Below, in pieces: positions 10,693 through 24,100 of a DNA stretch of 64,000 nucleotides. The DNA lies in assembly GCA_022560025.1 (NCBI GenBank), contig JAFISE010000005.1:186001-250000 (forward strand), given 5' to 3'. This stretch comes from Stagonosporopsis chrysanthemi (Eukaryota; Ascomycota; Dothideomycetes; Pleosporales; Didymellaceae). Position numbers and translations under genes: made by a program. A model generated the notes under the pieces. It was not told where the DNA came from. It did no database searches and saw nothing but the letters and a program-made list of their open reading frames with translations. Position 1 is the stretch's first letter. Each line of letters opens with the position of its first letter.

Positions 10693-10748
10693 CAAAGTTA
10701 GTAGAGTGCAGTACACGCTTGTACGCAGCGCACACTTATAAAACACGT
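10693..10748 (-). repeat. Right terminal inverted repeat of the Fot1-type element
   Basis: Reverse complement begins acgtgttttataagtgtgcg. It pairs with 8,894-8,949 and is followed by the TA target duplication. Confidence 0.9.
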
Positions 10749-10935
10749 TATTAAAAAGGTATAAACTTAGCAGCTTTTATAAATCTATCTACTACTATAA
10801 ATATTAAACTATACTTATAGCTAGTAACAGAGTCTTTAGATATAAGTAGCTATATAATAAAATCTATTATAATATTTATTTATAGTACTGTTAGTAACTC
10901 TATTACTTGTATTTATTTTAATTTTTTATATATAC

Positions 10936-11214
10936 TGTAAAAACAAGCCTAGTTCTTTTAAGCTTACCTTATACTACCTAACAACTACCTAACTTAGATC
11001 TATCTTGCAACTACCCCTTAGTATAGTCTTTTTAAAGCTTCTAGATATAAAAAGAGAAGTTTTTACAAAGTTTAGATAGATAGTTTTATAGTATTCTTTT
11101 ATATAAAACCTATAGAAATAAAGATCTAGTCTTATAGTTTATCTTAGTACTTCTTTATACTTTGTAGCAAATACTTATATATTTTAGACTCTTTTAGTAT
11201 TCTATATTGTTATA
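10936..11214 (+). repeat. 5' LTR of gypsy A (279 bp)
   Basis: Starts tgtaaaaacaagcctag and ends ctatattgttata, consistent with an original TGTAA...TTACA LTR. It is homologous over its whole length to both LTRs of copy B in reverse orientation, and to 31,277-31,407. Confidence 0.9.
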
Positions 11215-11479
11215 TTATACTTTAAAACTTGTCCTAGCTAGTAACAGCTTTATAATAATATTGCTACAGTTTATTTAGTTATTTGTACAAGTACAGCTAG
11301 AGTATTATACCTAAACTAAACAAGTTCTTAAATTATTTATACTATAGTTAAGATTCTAGAGATCTTTTAACAACTAAAGCCTATAGGTTTAGAACTTCTT
11401 ATAACTTGCTACTCTAAGATTAACTTTAGAAAAGCTGCGTTAGATTATACTAAGACAAACACTTAGAGACTATTAACAA

Positions 11480-14400
11480 CCTACTTAAATTAGATACAAC
11501 TCTAATATTAGAAAATCTATTAAGACCTACTACTTAGTTCTAGAACTAATTAAAGGCTAGATGCCTTTAAGGCCCTATATTAGTATAACTATCTTCTGCT
11601 AATAACAGATCTAATTTAGAGCTATCTTACTACAATCTCTTAGAAGAGATAGCCTAACTATAGTAGGAACTTACTTAGTTACGTGCTAGTCTTGCTCTAG
11701 CAGATTACCTTCTACTTATAATAGAAACACTACTAATAAATATACTGTATTAATCTACTATAAGGCAGCTATCTAAAGCTAGCTTAGTACTTATAGTATA
11801 CAAGAAGCTCTTTAAAAAGACCCTTAATATTAAAGTTCTTACTAATAAAAGTAACTCTACTTTTTAGTAATAGTGTGTCTTTATATAAAACTAACTTAAT
11901 ATTAATACAGACTACTATTAGAGTATATATACTTATATAGCTCTTGTCTAAGGTTATATATCTAGATTAGCTAAAGAATACTTAGAACCTTAGTACCTCT
12001 CTAATAATAAGACAGATTGTTTTTATACTATAGAAGAGATAATTACACTCTTTAAGATATACTTTGTTACTAAGAACAAGCAGGCAGAAAGCTAAGCAGC
12101 TTTTAATTAACTCTAAATAGAAAAATTAGAGACTTTTCTAGCTTTTAAGAGCTACTTTCTTAGTATAGCTATTAAAAGAAAAGTTGCCTAATTAGAATAG
12201 TTTTACTATATATAGACTAAGATCTTTCTAAGTATTTAAGTACTTAATCTAGGCTTTAAGTAGTAATAGTATAACTTCTTCTCTTAAATAGTAGAGTACC
12301 TAACAGCCTATAATATAAAAAGGAGAAACAACCTTACTATACTGCTACTTTTAGTTTTGCAACTCTTAAAAATAATAAAAATATATTTGTTAGATATAAA
12401 ATAGATCTTAGCTATAATAAGTTAATAAAATTAGCTTTTTTTTTAGCTAATCTACTAATCTTGCCTATAGTACCTCTATACTCTGCTAGCTTTTTTACAT
12501 ATCTGTGCCTATAAGAGATGTAACTCTAGAAACTTACTATAACTATAAAAAGCTAGGACATTTTGCTTAGGATTATATAGTACTCTATATGCGTAAAATT
12601 AAGGTAGAATAAAAAGGCTTTACAGAACAAGAAGAAGACTTTAATAAGATAGATACAACCTTTATAGGAAATAGTACTACCTAAGAAGATTACTCTACCT
12701 AGGCCTAAACTAATATAATATTTCTAATCTTTTACTATCTTATTTATTTAGTAGTTCTTATTTCTTTACTTTTACTATTCTTTGCAACTTAGAGCTTAGT
12801 GTCTAACTCTAATCTTTAGTTAATACTAGTACCTAAGGATTTTTGTTTTTAAATTCTAATATTACTTATTCTATTTTTAGTTCTCTCTATAAACCTATCT
12901 TAAAACTACTTTTCTTAGTCTAGGTTAAAAGTTTCTAGAATTAAATTACTTCTTCTATAACCTAGTATATATAGTTACACTTTATAGTTAATAGCTATAA
13001 AGTATATAACTGCCTTTTTAGTATTATAGATCTTAGATTACAAGATTATATTATTAGAATTAAATAGCTTAAGTACTTTAAGCTCTAACTTAATACAAAG
13101 TAGTCTTAGTTAATATAGCCTGCTAAATACTTTTAATTATACAATCTTGTACTGCTTTTATTAATAACTTAGTAACAACCTCTAAGAGAAGGTAAAGCCT
13201 AACAAGACATAGAGTAATAGAATACTCTATAGGAATAAGAAGAGTATTAGCAATAACACAGCCTTAGTACAACTGTTTAACGTATAAAAAGTATACTAAA
13301 GTTGCCTAAGTTTTGTTTGTAACTTCTAGTACTACCTAACAAAGTAGTAAATACTACTATAACTAGTCTAACTAAAGTTGCTACTATTACTATACTCTAA
13401 GCTAATACCTTTTACTTCTTAATAAAGAAACTACAAAACAAGTTCTTTATAACTAATCTATATAAGATTAATTATATTATAAAAAAGAAGTATAACTAAG
13501 ATAACTCTAATAATACTTAACTAATCTAAGAACGCTTACTAGCTTAATACTCTTAGTATACTAACATGTTTAGTAAGGCAGAAGCTAAAAGCCTTCTAGA
13601 ATACTATCTTTATTACTACAAGATTATTTTAGAAGAACTCTTACTAAACTATTACTTTCTCTTATATAAATAGAACCTAGAAGAACTTAAAGCTACTAAG
13701 AAGTTTATACAAGAATAGCTGTGCTATAGTTAAATTAAATACAGCTAAAGCCTATTTATATTACTTATACTATATATATAAAAAGCTAATAAATGCCTGT
13801 GTATCTATATATACTATTATAAATTAAATAATTTAACTTATAAGAACTTTTATCTAATACTTTGTATAGATAAGCTACTTGCTTAACTATCTAAGGTAAA
13901 GATATTTGCTAAGTTTAATATTTAATTAGCTTTTAACTAAATCTAAATAGATCTAGCTTTTAAAGAGTATACTATGTTTAAGACGTATTATAGTATATAT
14001 AAGTACAAGGTTTTACCTTTTAAGTTGTATAACAGCTCTGCTACGTATTAACGCTATATAAACAACGTTTTAATTAACTACTTAGATAATTTCTATATTG
14101 CTTACTTAAATAATATCTTTATTTACTCTAAAGACTCTTAGACCTATTAGACGTATATTAAAAAGGTCCTAGAGCATCTCTACTCTGCAGGCTTATAAGT
14201 TAATATTAAGAAAAGTAAATTTTATATAACTTAAACTTGTTACTTTAGGTATATTCTTATAAATAAAGGTATTAAGGTAAATTCTAAGAATGTACAAGTT
14301 TTACTAGATTAGAAGCTACTAACAACTATAACAGGTGTAAAATTATTCTTAGGCTTTACTAGTTTCTATTAACAATTTGTGCCTAAATTCTTATAAGTAG

Positions 14401-16580
14401 CTAAACCTTTAATTATATTGCAAAGCCTAGTAAATATATTTATATAGACGCTAGATTGCTAAGATAGCTTTAAAAGGCTTAGAGAAAGCTTACTAGCTAT
14501 CTTAACACTGTGCTACCTTAATCTAGACTATAAAACTAAGCTAGAGACAGACACATCTAATAAAGTAGTTACAAGAGTTATATCTTAGAAATATCCTAAT
14601 AGATGCTAGTATCTTGCAGCATTCTATAGCTAATTGCTATCTAGTTTAGAATTAGATTAAGAAATCTATAATAAGAAACTCTTTGCTATTCTCTAAGTAT
14701 TTAATAAGTAGCAAGCAGAACTAACGTCTATACTAAATTAAATTAATATCTACTCTAACTACTATTTTCTAGAATATTTTATAACTACTAAGGTCTTAAA
14801 TACCTAACAAGCTAGGTAAGCAGAAGTACCTACTCTGTTTAACTTCTAAATTAAGTACACTCTAAAGAAGAATAATAAGAAGGCTAATATTCTTAGTTAA
14901 AGAGAGCAAGACCTAGCTAACCTTAAGTTAGCTTAGGAAGATAATTACTCTTAAGTAATGTTAGGTCTCTAATAACTTTATACTATATTAATTCTAACCT
15001 TGCTTAGGTCTATCTTTTATATTTCTTAGTACACGCTATCTGCACTTTATAGCTAGAGATATAGTTAGACTTATTAGAGCTAATTAAAGCTGTACTACAA
15101 TATAACTGCTAAGCCTTTAAAAAAAGTATAAATTACTAGCCTCTAGTTATAAAATCTATAATTATCTACTTTTATACTAAGATTATCTGTGTGTAGTCTT
15201 AGACTTATTATTGTGTACTTGCTTTATCTAGAAAGCCTATAACTAAGTCTCTACTACTTACCTAAGTGTAAAGAAAACCTACTAGCTACTATTCTAACAG
15301 TACTACTAGCAAGGCATAGGCGCTAGCTATAAACAATATATGCAAAATTATAATCTTTATTACTGTAGTTATTTAACACAGACTTAACTCTGCAGGTACC
15401 TGTACCTATTACCTATCTCTAATTAACCTATATAGTACCTATATATAGATTTTAAGAATTTTATAAAGAATAAAGTAAGATATAATTAAATACTTGTTAT
15501 TATTAACTGTTTAACAAAGTAAGTAATTACTATTCTATGCTATAAGATAATAGCTAAACAAGAGATTGCTTCTTTGTTTGTTTAATAAGTCTATTATTTT
15601 AGTTATACCTCTAAGTTAATAGTATTTAATTATAGACCTTAGTTTATATTCTGTTTTTAGTTAAAGGTTTGTTAGATTATTAATATTAAAGTTAAGCTTT
15701 CTACTACCTACTACAAGGAAACTAACAGCTAAACAGAGATTATAAACAAGTATATAAACTAGCAGCTATAACTATTTATAATATACTATTAAGATAATTA
15801 GTCTAAATTACTGCTGCTTATTAACTATATATAGCTTACTTTACCTTAATCTTGTATTAGAATAACTTTCTATTAAGTATTGTTTAGAAGTAAACCTAGA
15901 CAAAGCTAGTAGTAGAATAGACTTAATATAGATATAACTTTTTATAACAACTTAAACTACTAAGATATACTTACTTTAGCAACCTGTATATACTAAGCTT
16001 AGAAAGTAGCTAAAGAAAATATAGAAAAGGCGCAGCTGCAAATAAAAGCTATAAAGAACAAGCACTGCAGTCTAGTTAACTAGGAAGTAAGTAATAAAGT
16101 ATACTTATTAACTAAGAACTTAGCTATAGATTAACCTAGCTAAAAGCTATCTAACCTATAAAAAGGTCTATTCTAGGTTCTTAAGCAAGTTAGCTATTTA
16201 TAGTGTTTAAAACTTTCTTCTAACTTATAAATTTACAATATCTTTACTTTAGATATACTCTGCAAAGACCTAGCAGACTCTCTGCCTAGACAAGAAACTC
16301 TAAAACTTTTAAGTGTCTTAATCTAAGAAGTTAAAGAATAGAAAGTATATAATATACTAGTAAGCAAACTCTTTTAATAATACTTAAAGTACTATATAAG
16401 CTAGGTAGAATATAACTATAACTCTATCTAGTACCTAGCAGAAAACTTTAAAAATACTCTCTATAAGCAAGAAGCGTTTTATAATAGGTATTTGTTATTA
16501 CTAGGTCTTTAAAAGTAGTTACTAAATTAGATTATATTCTAGAAAGAAAATAGCTAGTAATAGTTTAAGGAGCACGCTGT
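11480..16580 (+). pseudogene. Degenerate gag-pol of gypsy A (chromovirus order)
   Basis: With stops ignored the plus strand gives the following, in order. A gag-like region ends in a CCHC knuckle relic (TYYNYKKLGHFA*DY, near 12,530). The linker leads into reverse transcriptase (about 13,500-14,400), with YKVLPFKLYNSSATY for the YxVLPFGLxNAPATF motif and AYLNNIFIYS for the catalytic AYLDDILIYS. RNase H follows (about 14,520-14,950, EIYNKKLFAIL). The integrase (about 15,500-16,250) keeps KLSTTYYKETNS. A C-terminal chromodomain relic lies near 16,340-16,480. The two catalytic Asp codons of the RT box are mutated to Asn. This is the pol order of Ty3/gypsy chromoviruses, whose chromodomain is thought to steer integration to heterochromatin. 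Confidence 0.9.
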
Positions 16581-16699
16581 ACGCAATTTAATTTAATTAG
16601 AAAGTAGATTAAATACGTTTTTATAGTTACTATAACTTTAGTAAAAGCTATCTTGTTATAGTATAGGCTCTTATAATAGCTATAAGCCTAGTAACAATC

Positions 16700-16943
16700 T
16701 ATTACAAGCTTAGCTAGTTAGCTTAAGCTTAATTAGATAGCTTACCTATAAGGTGCTTGTTTATTTAGCTTACTACTAAGAAGCTCTAAGCTTCTTGCTT
16801 AAGTACTTACGTGTGTAGCTTAGCTACAAACATATAACTACTAAATATTTTCCTTGTATATAATAATATTTTATTTAATCTATAGTAAAGGTACTAATTA
16901 ATTAATTTAATTACTAAAGTAGAGTCTTACAAGCTTAATAACA
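16700..16943 (+). repeat. 5' LTR of the nested copia element (244 bp)
   Basis: Begins tattacaagcttagctag (original TGTTA) and ends aagcttaataaca. Nearly identical to 30,786-31,029, with mostly C/T and G/A differences. Confidence 0.9.
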
Positions 16944-16957
16944 GTTATAAGCCTAGC
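16944..16957 (+). promoter_or_regulatory. Primer-binding site of the copia element (half tRNA-iMet type)
   Basis: gttataagcctagc starts directly after the 5' LTR. Reverting two YCR-type changes gives a sequence complementary to the anticodon arm of initiator tRNA-Met (GTTATGAGCCCAGC). Priming by an internal cleaved half of tRNA-iMet is known for Drosophila copia and related fungal elements. The site supports both the family call and the LTR boundary. Confidence 0.75.
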
Positions 16958-19507
16958 TTTTTAAGTATAGTAGATCTCTCTACACACTTAGCATTAAGCT
17001 TGTTAGACACTGCTCTAACGCTCTAATTAAATTTTTACACTATTTATTCTGTACTACTAGGCTACTTACAAAATATGTTATAAACAAGCTTATACTCTAT
17101 AGCAGCGCTATGCTAAGAGCTAATAGAGCTTATTAGCTTAAGACTAGAAGTAACTAGCCTAGTTAGTATATCTAACTAACTTAGAACGCGCAGCTTAGAG
17201 ACGTGTAAGAGCTTGTTAACCTAGACAGTCTTACAGCACCTAGTATCTATAAAGGCGCTCTTTGTCTACTAGAAGAGAGCTCTACAACAGCTTATCTTAC
17301 TAACTTTAATAGTATAGATTAAGCTACTCTCTTAGTAGAGACAGGCTCTACTTAAACAACGCGTAGTTAAGCAACTACCTAAGCTTAGTTAAGCCCTAAG
17401 CAATACGCTTAGGAGCTTGCTAAATATAAAATTAAAGCAAGCAAGTAAGTAGTAAAGGTAGAGTACTTATAAAAGCTATAGAACTAGGTTAATATAATAG
17501 TTAAGCTAGTAATTTTATTAGTTATAAGAGTCTAACTTATTAATAAAAGCAAAACTCTTTTCTAAGCTCTTATTATAAAGTTAAAGAAGAAGTTTAAGCT
17601 AATAAGTAGCAGCTTACTTACCTAGCTGCGTGCAGAGTAGTATGCACACCTTAGAGCAGCTTGTTAGAGACAAGTAGCTCTCTAAGAATAGTTCTAAAAA
17701 TAGAACCTACTTTACTTCTAAGCTAAGTTATATAAGCTCTTAGAAGTAAGTAAAAAGCTTACTACTTAGGACGTTCTAAAAGCAATTACCTATAGGATTA
17801 TACTAGAATAAAGTTGTATAATATACTAAAGGATTATCTAAGATAGTGTTCTAGAGCTTTCTATACTTATACTTAACTAGGTAGCTAAGGTGTTTAGTGT
17901 ATTAATACACAAGCATATAATAAAAGTAGAAAAAGATAACCTTAGTGTTTTTACTACTTTTAAGAGCTACTTAGATAGTACTCTAGCACTTAGAGCGCCT
18001 TAGAGCAGCCTAAGCAGCTTAGAAGAGTACTAAGGCTATTCCTACCTATGTAAGTCTTAAAGCTATAAGCATAAGTAGAAACCTACTAAGTGTTAGACTC
18101 TTAAGGCAGCTCTAGGTAAAAAGAGTAATTAAAAAATAATAGAAAAGCGTAGCTTAGATATTATCTAGAAGCTTAACTTAAACAAGTTTAAAAATCTTAA
18201 GCAAGCTATTAAGTAACTTAGCTAGAGTGCTAAAGCTCTACTAGCTCTAGTGCTAATTATTACTAGCACTACAAAGGCAGTAGAGTTCCTTAGTAATATC
18301 TAAGCTACTCTAATAGACTCTAAGATAATAAGCAAGCTTATAGACTTGTAAGTAAGTATATATATAAAGGTATATAATGTTATAGATTTTAGTATATACT
18401 TACTCTCTAATAGTACTATTTTAGATAATAGAGTAGCTACACACCTAGTAAACAGCACTAAGCTACTAGTGCCTAGCACTTTCTGCTTAGCGTTAGGGGT
18501 AGAGACAGTAGAAGCAGGTACCTAAGCATTTCTTATTACTAGCTAAGAAGCTTATTTGTTTAAAAACGCGCTCTATAGAAAGTATAGACTATATATAGAT
18601 AACTTACTCTTATAGAACGTAGTTATAGTAGAAAGATTCTATATAAATATTATCTTAGAAGCTTGTTTAAATAGTAAAGGTCTCTAGTACCTTAGCCTTA
18701 ACTCTATACTTTATATAGGTTACTTAGAGAAACTAAGATTAAGTATTATATATACAACTTTTAAGTACACTTTTAGCTTTACTTTCTTAAATATAAGCTA
18801 CTTTCTACTTATATACTAATCTTAGTAAACACTATAACGCCTAAACAATCTTATACTACTTACCTAAGAAGCTTAGATAATAACTTCTAGCACAAACAAG
18901 CTAGCTACCTAAGCCTAGAAGCTCTTTAAGCCTTAGTAAAGAGAGTGTGCAGCGTGTGTATAAGCAGAACAGCTTGAAAAGACTACTAACACTGTGCAAT
19001 TGCACATACTAAACAAGTAGTAAGCTAAAAAAAAGTGTAAAAAGCCTAAGCAACTATTTTAGAGAATAGGTTAAGACTTACTTAATATACTTCTAGGCTA
19101 TAGTAACAAGTTATAGATTTTTTTAATTAAGAAATACTATAGTAAGAAGCTCTTTATATACTACTTATAAAGCAAGATACTTATAGAAATTCTATATATC
19201 TTTATAAACTTTATATACTAAGTACTTACTTAGTATAAGCTTAAAATTTATAAGATTACTTAGAATAATAATACTACAACAGTGCTATAGTATAAAAGCT
19301 CTGTATACAAGCGCTAGGCGCTTAAAGAAAGTATTAAAATAGAGGTTACTCTACTCTATATATATAAGCTAAATAGCAGCCTAGAAAGAGCTAGTTAAAA
19401 GATAATAACAAAATTAATAAAGATAGTAAGCAGCACTAACCTACTTTAAAAGCTCTAGCTAGAGGTTATAAAAGCTACTGCGTAGCTATATAATATAAGC
19501 CTATCTT

Positions 19508-19785
19508 TGTAACAACACAGAATGCTAAAGAGGTCTAAATCGCATAGGTATCTGCTATAAAGTGTATAGAAGCACTAGAATAAACTATAAGACTAGATCT
19601 CTATTCTTATAAGTCTTGTATAAAAGAATACTTTAGAACTATCTATCTAAACTCTATAGAGGCTTCTCTTCTTATACCTAGAAGCTTAGAGAAGACTATA
19701 CTAAGAAGCAGTTAAAAGACAGATCTAAGTTAGGTAGTTGTTAGGTAGTAAAAAGTAGGCTTAAAGAACTAGGCTTGTTCTTATA
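19508..19785 (-). repeat. 3' LTR of gypsy B (278 bp)
   Basis: The minus strand runs from tataagaacaagcctag to gtgttgttaca. It retains the intact TTACA end that fixes the boundary of the family's LTR. Confidence 0.9.
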
Positions 19786-20156
19786 TTACTCCTCTCTTTA
19801 TAAGCAGATTATCTCTGATTCTGTAAAATTATAAGAGAATTCTTGTGCTATAAAGGTTTAAACTTTAGTAGAGTATAGAATATATTTAACTTCTATCTAT
19901 TCTAAGACTTTAGTCTTCTTTTACTATTGTTAACTTCTATTTAGGTTTTTTTACATAAGCTTTATTAGCTACCTTGTACTTATTTGTTCTAGGCAAGCTC
20001 TCTAGTAACAATACCTAGGTAAATTAAATTATTACTAGGCTTATAGCTATTATAAGAGCCTGTACTATAACAGAGTAGCTTTTACTAAAGTTATAGTAAC
20101 TGTAAAAACGTGTTTAATCTACTTCTTAATTAGGTTAAATTGCTTACAGCGTGCTT

Positions 20157-21112
20157 CTTAAGTAAACAACGCATACTCTGCTTATTTCTGTTCTCTAACA
20201 GACACTAATTCTTGCTACAAGTACCTTAAATAAAAACTCTATCTAATTGCTATTAACTATTGCTAGGCTTGTTTTTTAGTTACTATGCTAATACCTGTCT
20301 CTCTTAGTGCTCTTACAGTAGCCTATTAGGTTATTTACTTTTGTTTAATTTAGGTCTTTGTACAAAAAAACATAGTAGTATATACTTTTAATAAGGTATT
20401 GTTATTAAAGTGTGCTTAATATACACTTTAGAATAAGAAGTATTGTCTAGTTTAATTACTATTACTTTCTTTCTATTAGTTCTTAGGCTAACTTTTAAAT
20501 AAGTGCTAATTTGTATTAGACCTAAGTATAATACTTTTTAAAGCAACCTTATTATATAGGAAAAGGCTATAGTAGAAGAAAGTAGAAAGTTAAGAGAGCT
20601 AGAAGCAGTAGCTGTATAGGCTGTTTATAAGACTGCTTAGAATAACTTCTATTAGTTAGCCTATGCCTTAGCAAGTATAGTGCAGGTAGTAACTGCACAG
20701 CTTAAAGAGGTATTAGCTGCTAACATATTACTCTATTAGTACTACGTCTAGCTTGTTACTAATTAGGCCTTAATAAAGGTAATAAAGGTGCTTACTGTGC
20801 AGGTATAGTCTCTGCGCAATAAGGTAGCAGAGCTAAGGCAGGTAGTAGTATCTCTGCAGGCTCTAGTAGTTAAAGCTCTATAGCAAAGCACTAAGAGTAA
20901 GAGTCCTAAGTAAACTATACCTAAGAAGGCTTAGCTTCCTTTAGATACTCTTATAATAGATACTAAGAAAGAGATAAGCAATATTAGTAACGCTTTAGCT
21001 TAATTACTACTTATATAATAAAGTAGACGTTTTTCTTTATTACTTAGCTAAGTTAGTAGGTATTTAGAGTAGTCTAGATTTTCTTTATCTTTTAAATTTA
21101 TAACATGCTTAC
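20157..21112. other. Extra 955-bp segment in gypsy B, with a readable antisense frame
   Basis: A passes directly from tagtttaag to gcacgctg near 16,573, whereas B has about 955 bases between the same two sequences. Plus strand 20,560-20,900 (antisense to B) reads as a helical, heptad-rich peptide with few stops, for example KLRELEAVAV and VQSLRNKVAELRQVVVSL. It may be an insertion in B, a segment lost from A, or an antisense gene as found in some LTR elements. I do not recognise the product. Confidence 0.5.
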
Positions 21113-21199
21113 TTAAACTATTACTAGCTGTTTTCTTCTTAGGATTTAATCTAATTTAGTAACTACTTTAAAAGACCTAGTAATTAAGAATACGTATTA

Positions 21200-24100
21200 T
21201 AAAACACTTTTAGCTTATAGAGAGTGTTCTTAAAGTTTTCTACTAAGTACTAAGTAAAGTTAGAGTTATGTTTTAGCTAACTTATATAGTACTTTAAGTA
21301 TTGTTAGACTAGCTTACTTATAAGTATCTCTTAAACTTTTTATTCTTTAACTTTTTAAATTAAAATACCTAAGAGTTTTAGAGCTTTTTATCTAAGTAGA
21401 AAGTCTACTAAGTCTTTGCAGAGTATATCTAAGGCAAAGATATTATAAATTTATAAACTAGAAGAAACTTTTAAACACTATAAATAACTAACTTACTTAA
21501 GAACTTTAAAGAGACTTTCTTATAGGTTAGATAGCTTTTAGCTAGGACACTTAATACCTAAGTTCTTAGTTATTAAGTATACCTTATTATTTACTGCCTA
21601 GTTAACTAGACTATAGTACTTGTTCTTAGTAGCTTTTATTTGCAGCTGCACCTTTTCTATATTCTTTTTAGCTACTTTCTAAGCTTAGTATATGCAAGTT
21701 GCTAGAGTAAGTATATTCTAGTAGTTTAAGTTGTTATAAGGAGTTGTATCTATATTAAGTCTATTTTACTGCTAGCTCTGTCTAGGTTTACTTCTAAATA
21801 ATACTTAATAAAGAGTTATTCTAATACTAGAATAAGGTAAAGTAAGCTATATATAGTTAATAAGCAGTAGTAATTTAGACTAATTATTTTAATAGTATAT
21901 TACAAACAGTTATAGCTGCTAGTTTATATACTTATTTATAATCTCTGTTTAGCTGTTAGTTTCCTTGTAGTAGGTAGTAGAAAGCTTAACTTTAACACTA
22001 ATAATCTAACAAAACTTAGACTAGAAATAGAATATAAACTAGAGTCTATAATTAGATACTATTAACTTAAGAGTATAACTAAAATAATAGACTTATTAGA
22101 TAAATAAGAAGGCTATTTCTTGTATAGTTGTTATCTTATAGTATAGAATAGTAATTGCCTACTTTATTAAATAGTTAATAATAATAAGTATTTAATTAAA
22201 ACTAGCTTTGTCCTTTAGAAAATCTTTAAAATCTATATATAGGTGCTATATAGGTTAATTAGAGATAGGCAATAAGTATAGGTACCTGCAGAGTTAAGTC
22301 TGTTTTAGATAACTATAGTAACAAAGAATATAATTTTGTATATATTGTTTATAGCTTACTCTTATACTCTACTAGTAATACTATTAAGATAGTAGCTAGT
22401 AGGTTTTCTTTACACTTAAGTAAGTAGTAGATACTTAGTTATAAGCTTCTTAGATAAGGTATATGTATAATAAGAAGTCTAGAACTATATATAGATAATC
22501 TTAGTATAGAAACAGACTATTATAGATCTAATAACTAAGAGCTAGAGATTTTTACTCTTTCTTAAAGGCTTAGTAATTATATTATAGTATAGCTTTAATT
22601 AGTTCTAAAGAGTCTAACTATATCTCTAGCTGTAAGGTGTAGATAGCATGTACTAAGAAATATAAAAGATAGACTTAGGTAAGATTAAAGTTAATATAGT
22701 TGTAAAGTTGTTAGAGTCTTAATTATACCTAGGAGCAATTATCTTCCTAAGTTGTCTTAAGGTTAGCTAGGTCTTGCTCCCTTTAACTAAGAATATTAGC
22801 CCTCTTGTTATTCTTCTCTAGAGTATACTTAATTTAGAAGTTAAACAAAGTAAGTACCTCTACCTACTTAGCTTGTTAGGTATTTAAGACTTTAGTAGTT
22901 ATAAAATATTCTAGAGAATAGTAGTTAGAATAGACACAGATCTAATTTAATATAGATATTAGCTTAGCTCTCTACTTATTAAAGGCCTAGAAGATAGCAA
23001 AGAGCTCTTTGTTATAGATCTCCTAGTTAAGCTCTAAACTTAATAGAGAACAGCTATAAAATACTGTAGAGTACTAGCAGTTGTCTGTGTGTTTCTAAGA
23101 TATAACACTAGCTACTACTCTATCTAATATATTAGTCTTAAGCTTTATTTTAAGGTCTAGGTTAAAGTAGCACAGAGTTAAGATAGCTAATAGACTCTGT
23201 TTAAGCTTCTTAAACCTAGCCTAGCAGTCTAGAGTCTATTTAAAGGTATTTAATAGACTCTACAACGTAATTAAAAGTTTTACTACCTAAGAGAACTTAA
23301 GTACTAATTGTTAATAAAAACTAGTAAAGCCTAAGAATAATTTTATACCTGTTATAGTTATAAGTAGCTTTTAGTCTACTAAAACCTATAACTTCTTAGA
23401 ATCTACCTTAATACCTTTTTCTATAAAGATATACCTAAGGTACTAAGTATAAGTTATATAGAATTTACTTTTCTTAATATTAACTTATAGGCCTACAGAG
23501 TAAAGATGTTCTAGAACCTTTTTAATATATATCTAGTAAGTCTTAGTGTTTTTAGAGTAAATAAAGATATTGTCTAAGTAAGTAATATAGAAGTTATCTA
23601 AGTAGTTAATTAGAATATTGTTTATACAGTATTAGTATGTAGCAGAGCTATTATATAAACTAAATAGTAAGACCTTGCACTTATAAATACTATAACACGT
23701 CTAGAATATAGTATACTCTTTAGAAGCAGAATCTATATAGATTTAGTTAAAAGCTAATTAAATATTAAAGTTTAAAAATATCTTTGCCTTAGATAGTTAA
23801 GCAAGCAGCTTATCTATATAGAGTATTAGATAAAAGCCTTTGTAAGTTAAATTGTTTAATTTATAATAGTCTATATAGATATACAAGCTTTAATTTAGTT
23901 TTTGTTTATATAGTATAAGTAATATAAATAGGCTTTAGCTATGTTTATTTAACTATAGCGCAGCTGTTTTTATATAAACTTCTTAGTAGCTTTATATTCT
24001 TCTAAGTTCTGTTTATACAAGAAAAAGTAATAGTTTAGTAAGAGTTCTTTTTAAACAATCTTATAGTTGTAAAGGTAGTGTTCTAGAAAGCTTTTAGCTT

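Larger units (their letters stand above)
8894..10748 (-). mobile_element. Complete Fot1/pogo-type DNA transposon (1,855 bp), RIP-inactivated
   Basis: Both ends start acgtgttttataag and share about 56 bases of inverted repeat (8,894-8,949 and 10,693-10,748). The dinucleotide TA flanks both sides (8,892-8,893 and 10,749-10,750), the target duplication of Tc1/mariner-pogo elements. The length is close to known fungal Fot1-like elements such as Molly of Parastagonospora nodorum (known to be near 1.86 kb); identity with Molly was not tested. The element sits inside a minus-strand gypsy integrase and splits it cleanly. Confidence 0.93.
8240..10930 (-). pseudogene. Ty3/gypsy integrase remnant, split by a Fot1-type insertion
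   Basis: Read on the minus strand and ignoring stops, 10,870-10,749 gives IDFII*LLISKDSVTSYKY and VVDRFIKAAKFIPF, the start of a gypsy integrase core. After the 1,855-bp insertion the frame resumes at 8,893 and includes the relic of YHPQTDGQTER (PTIYK*TDRQNK, near 8,720). Near 8,310 follows the C-terminal region that in these elements reads GDKVYL...TRRPSKKLD. The upstream parts (reverse transcriptase, RNase H) should lie right of 10,930 but are cut off by the insertion of gypsy A at 10,936 and were not found elsewhere in the window. No function remains. Confidence 0.85.
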
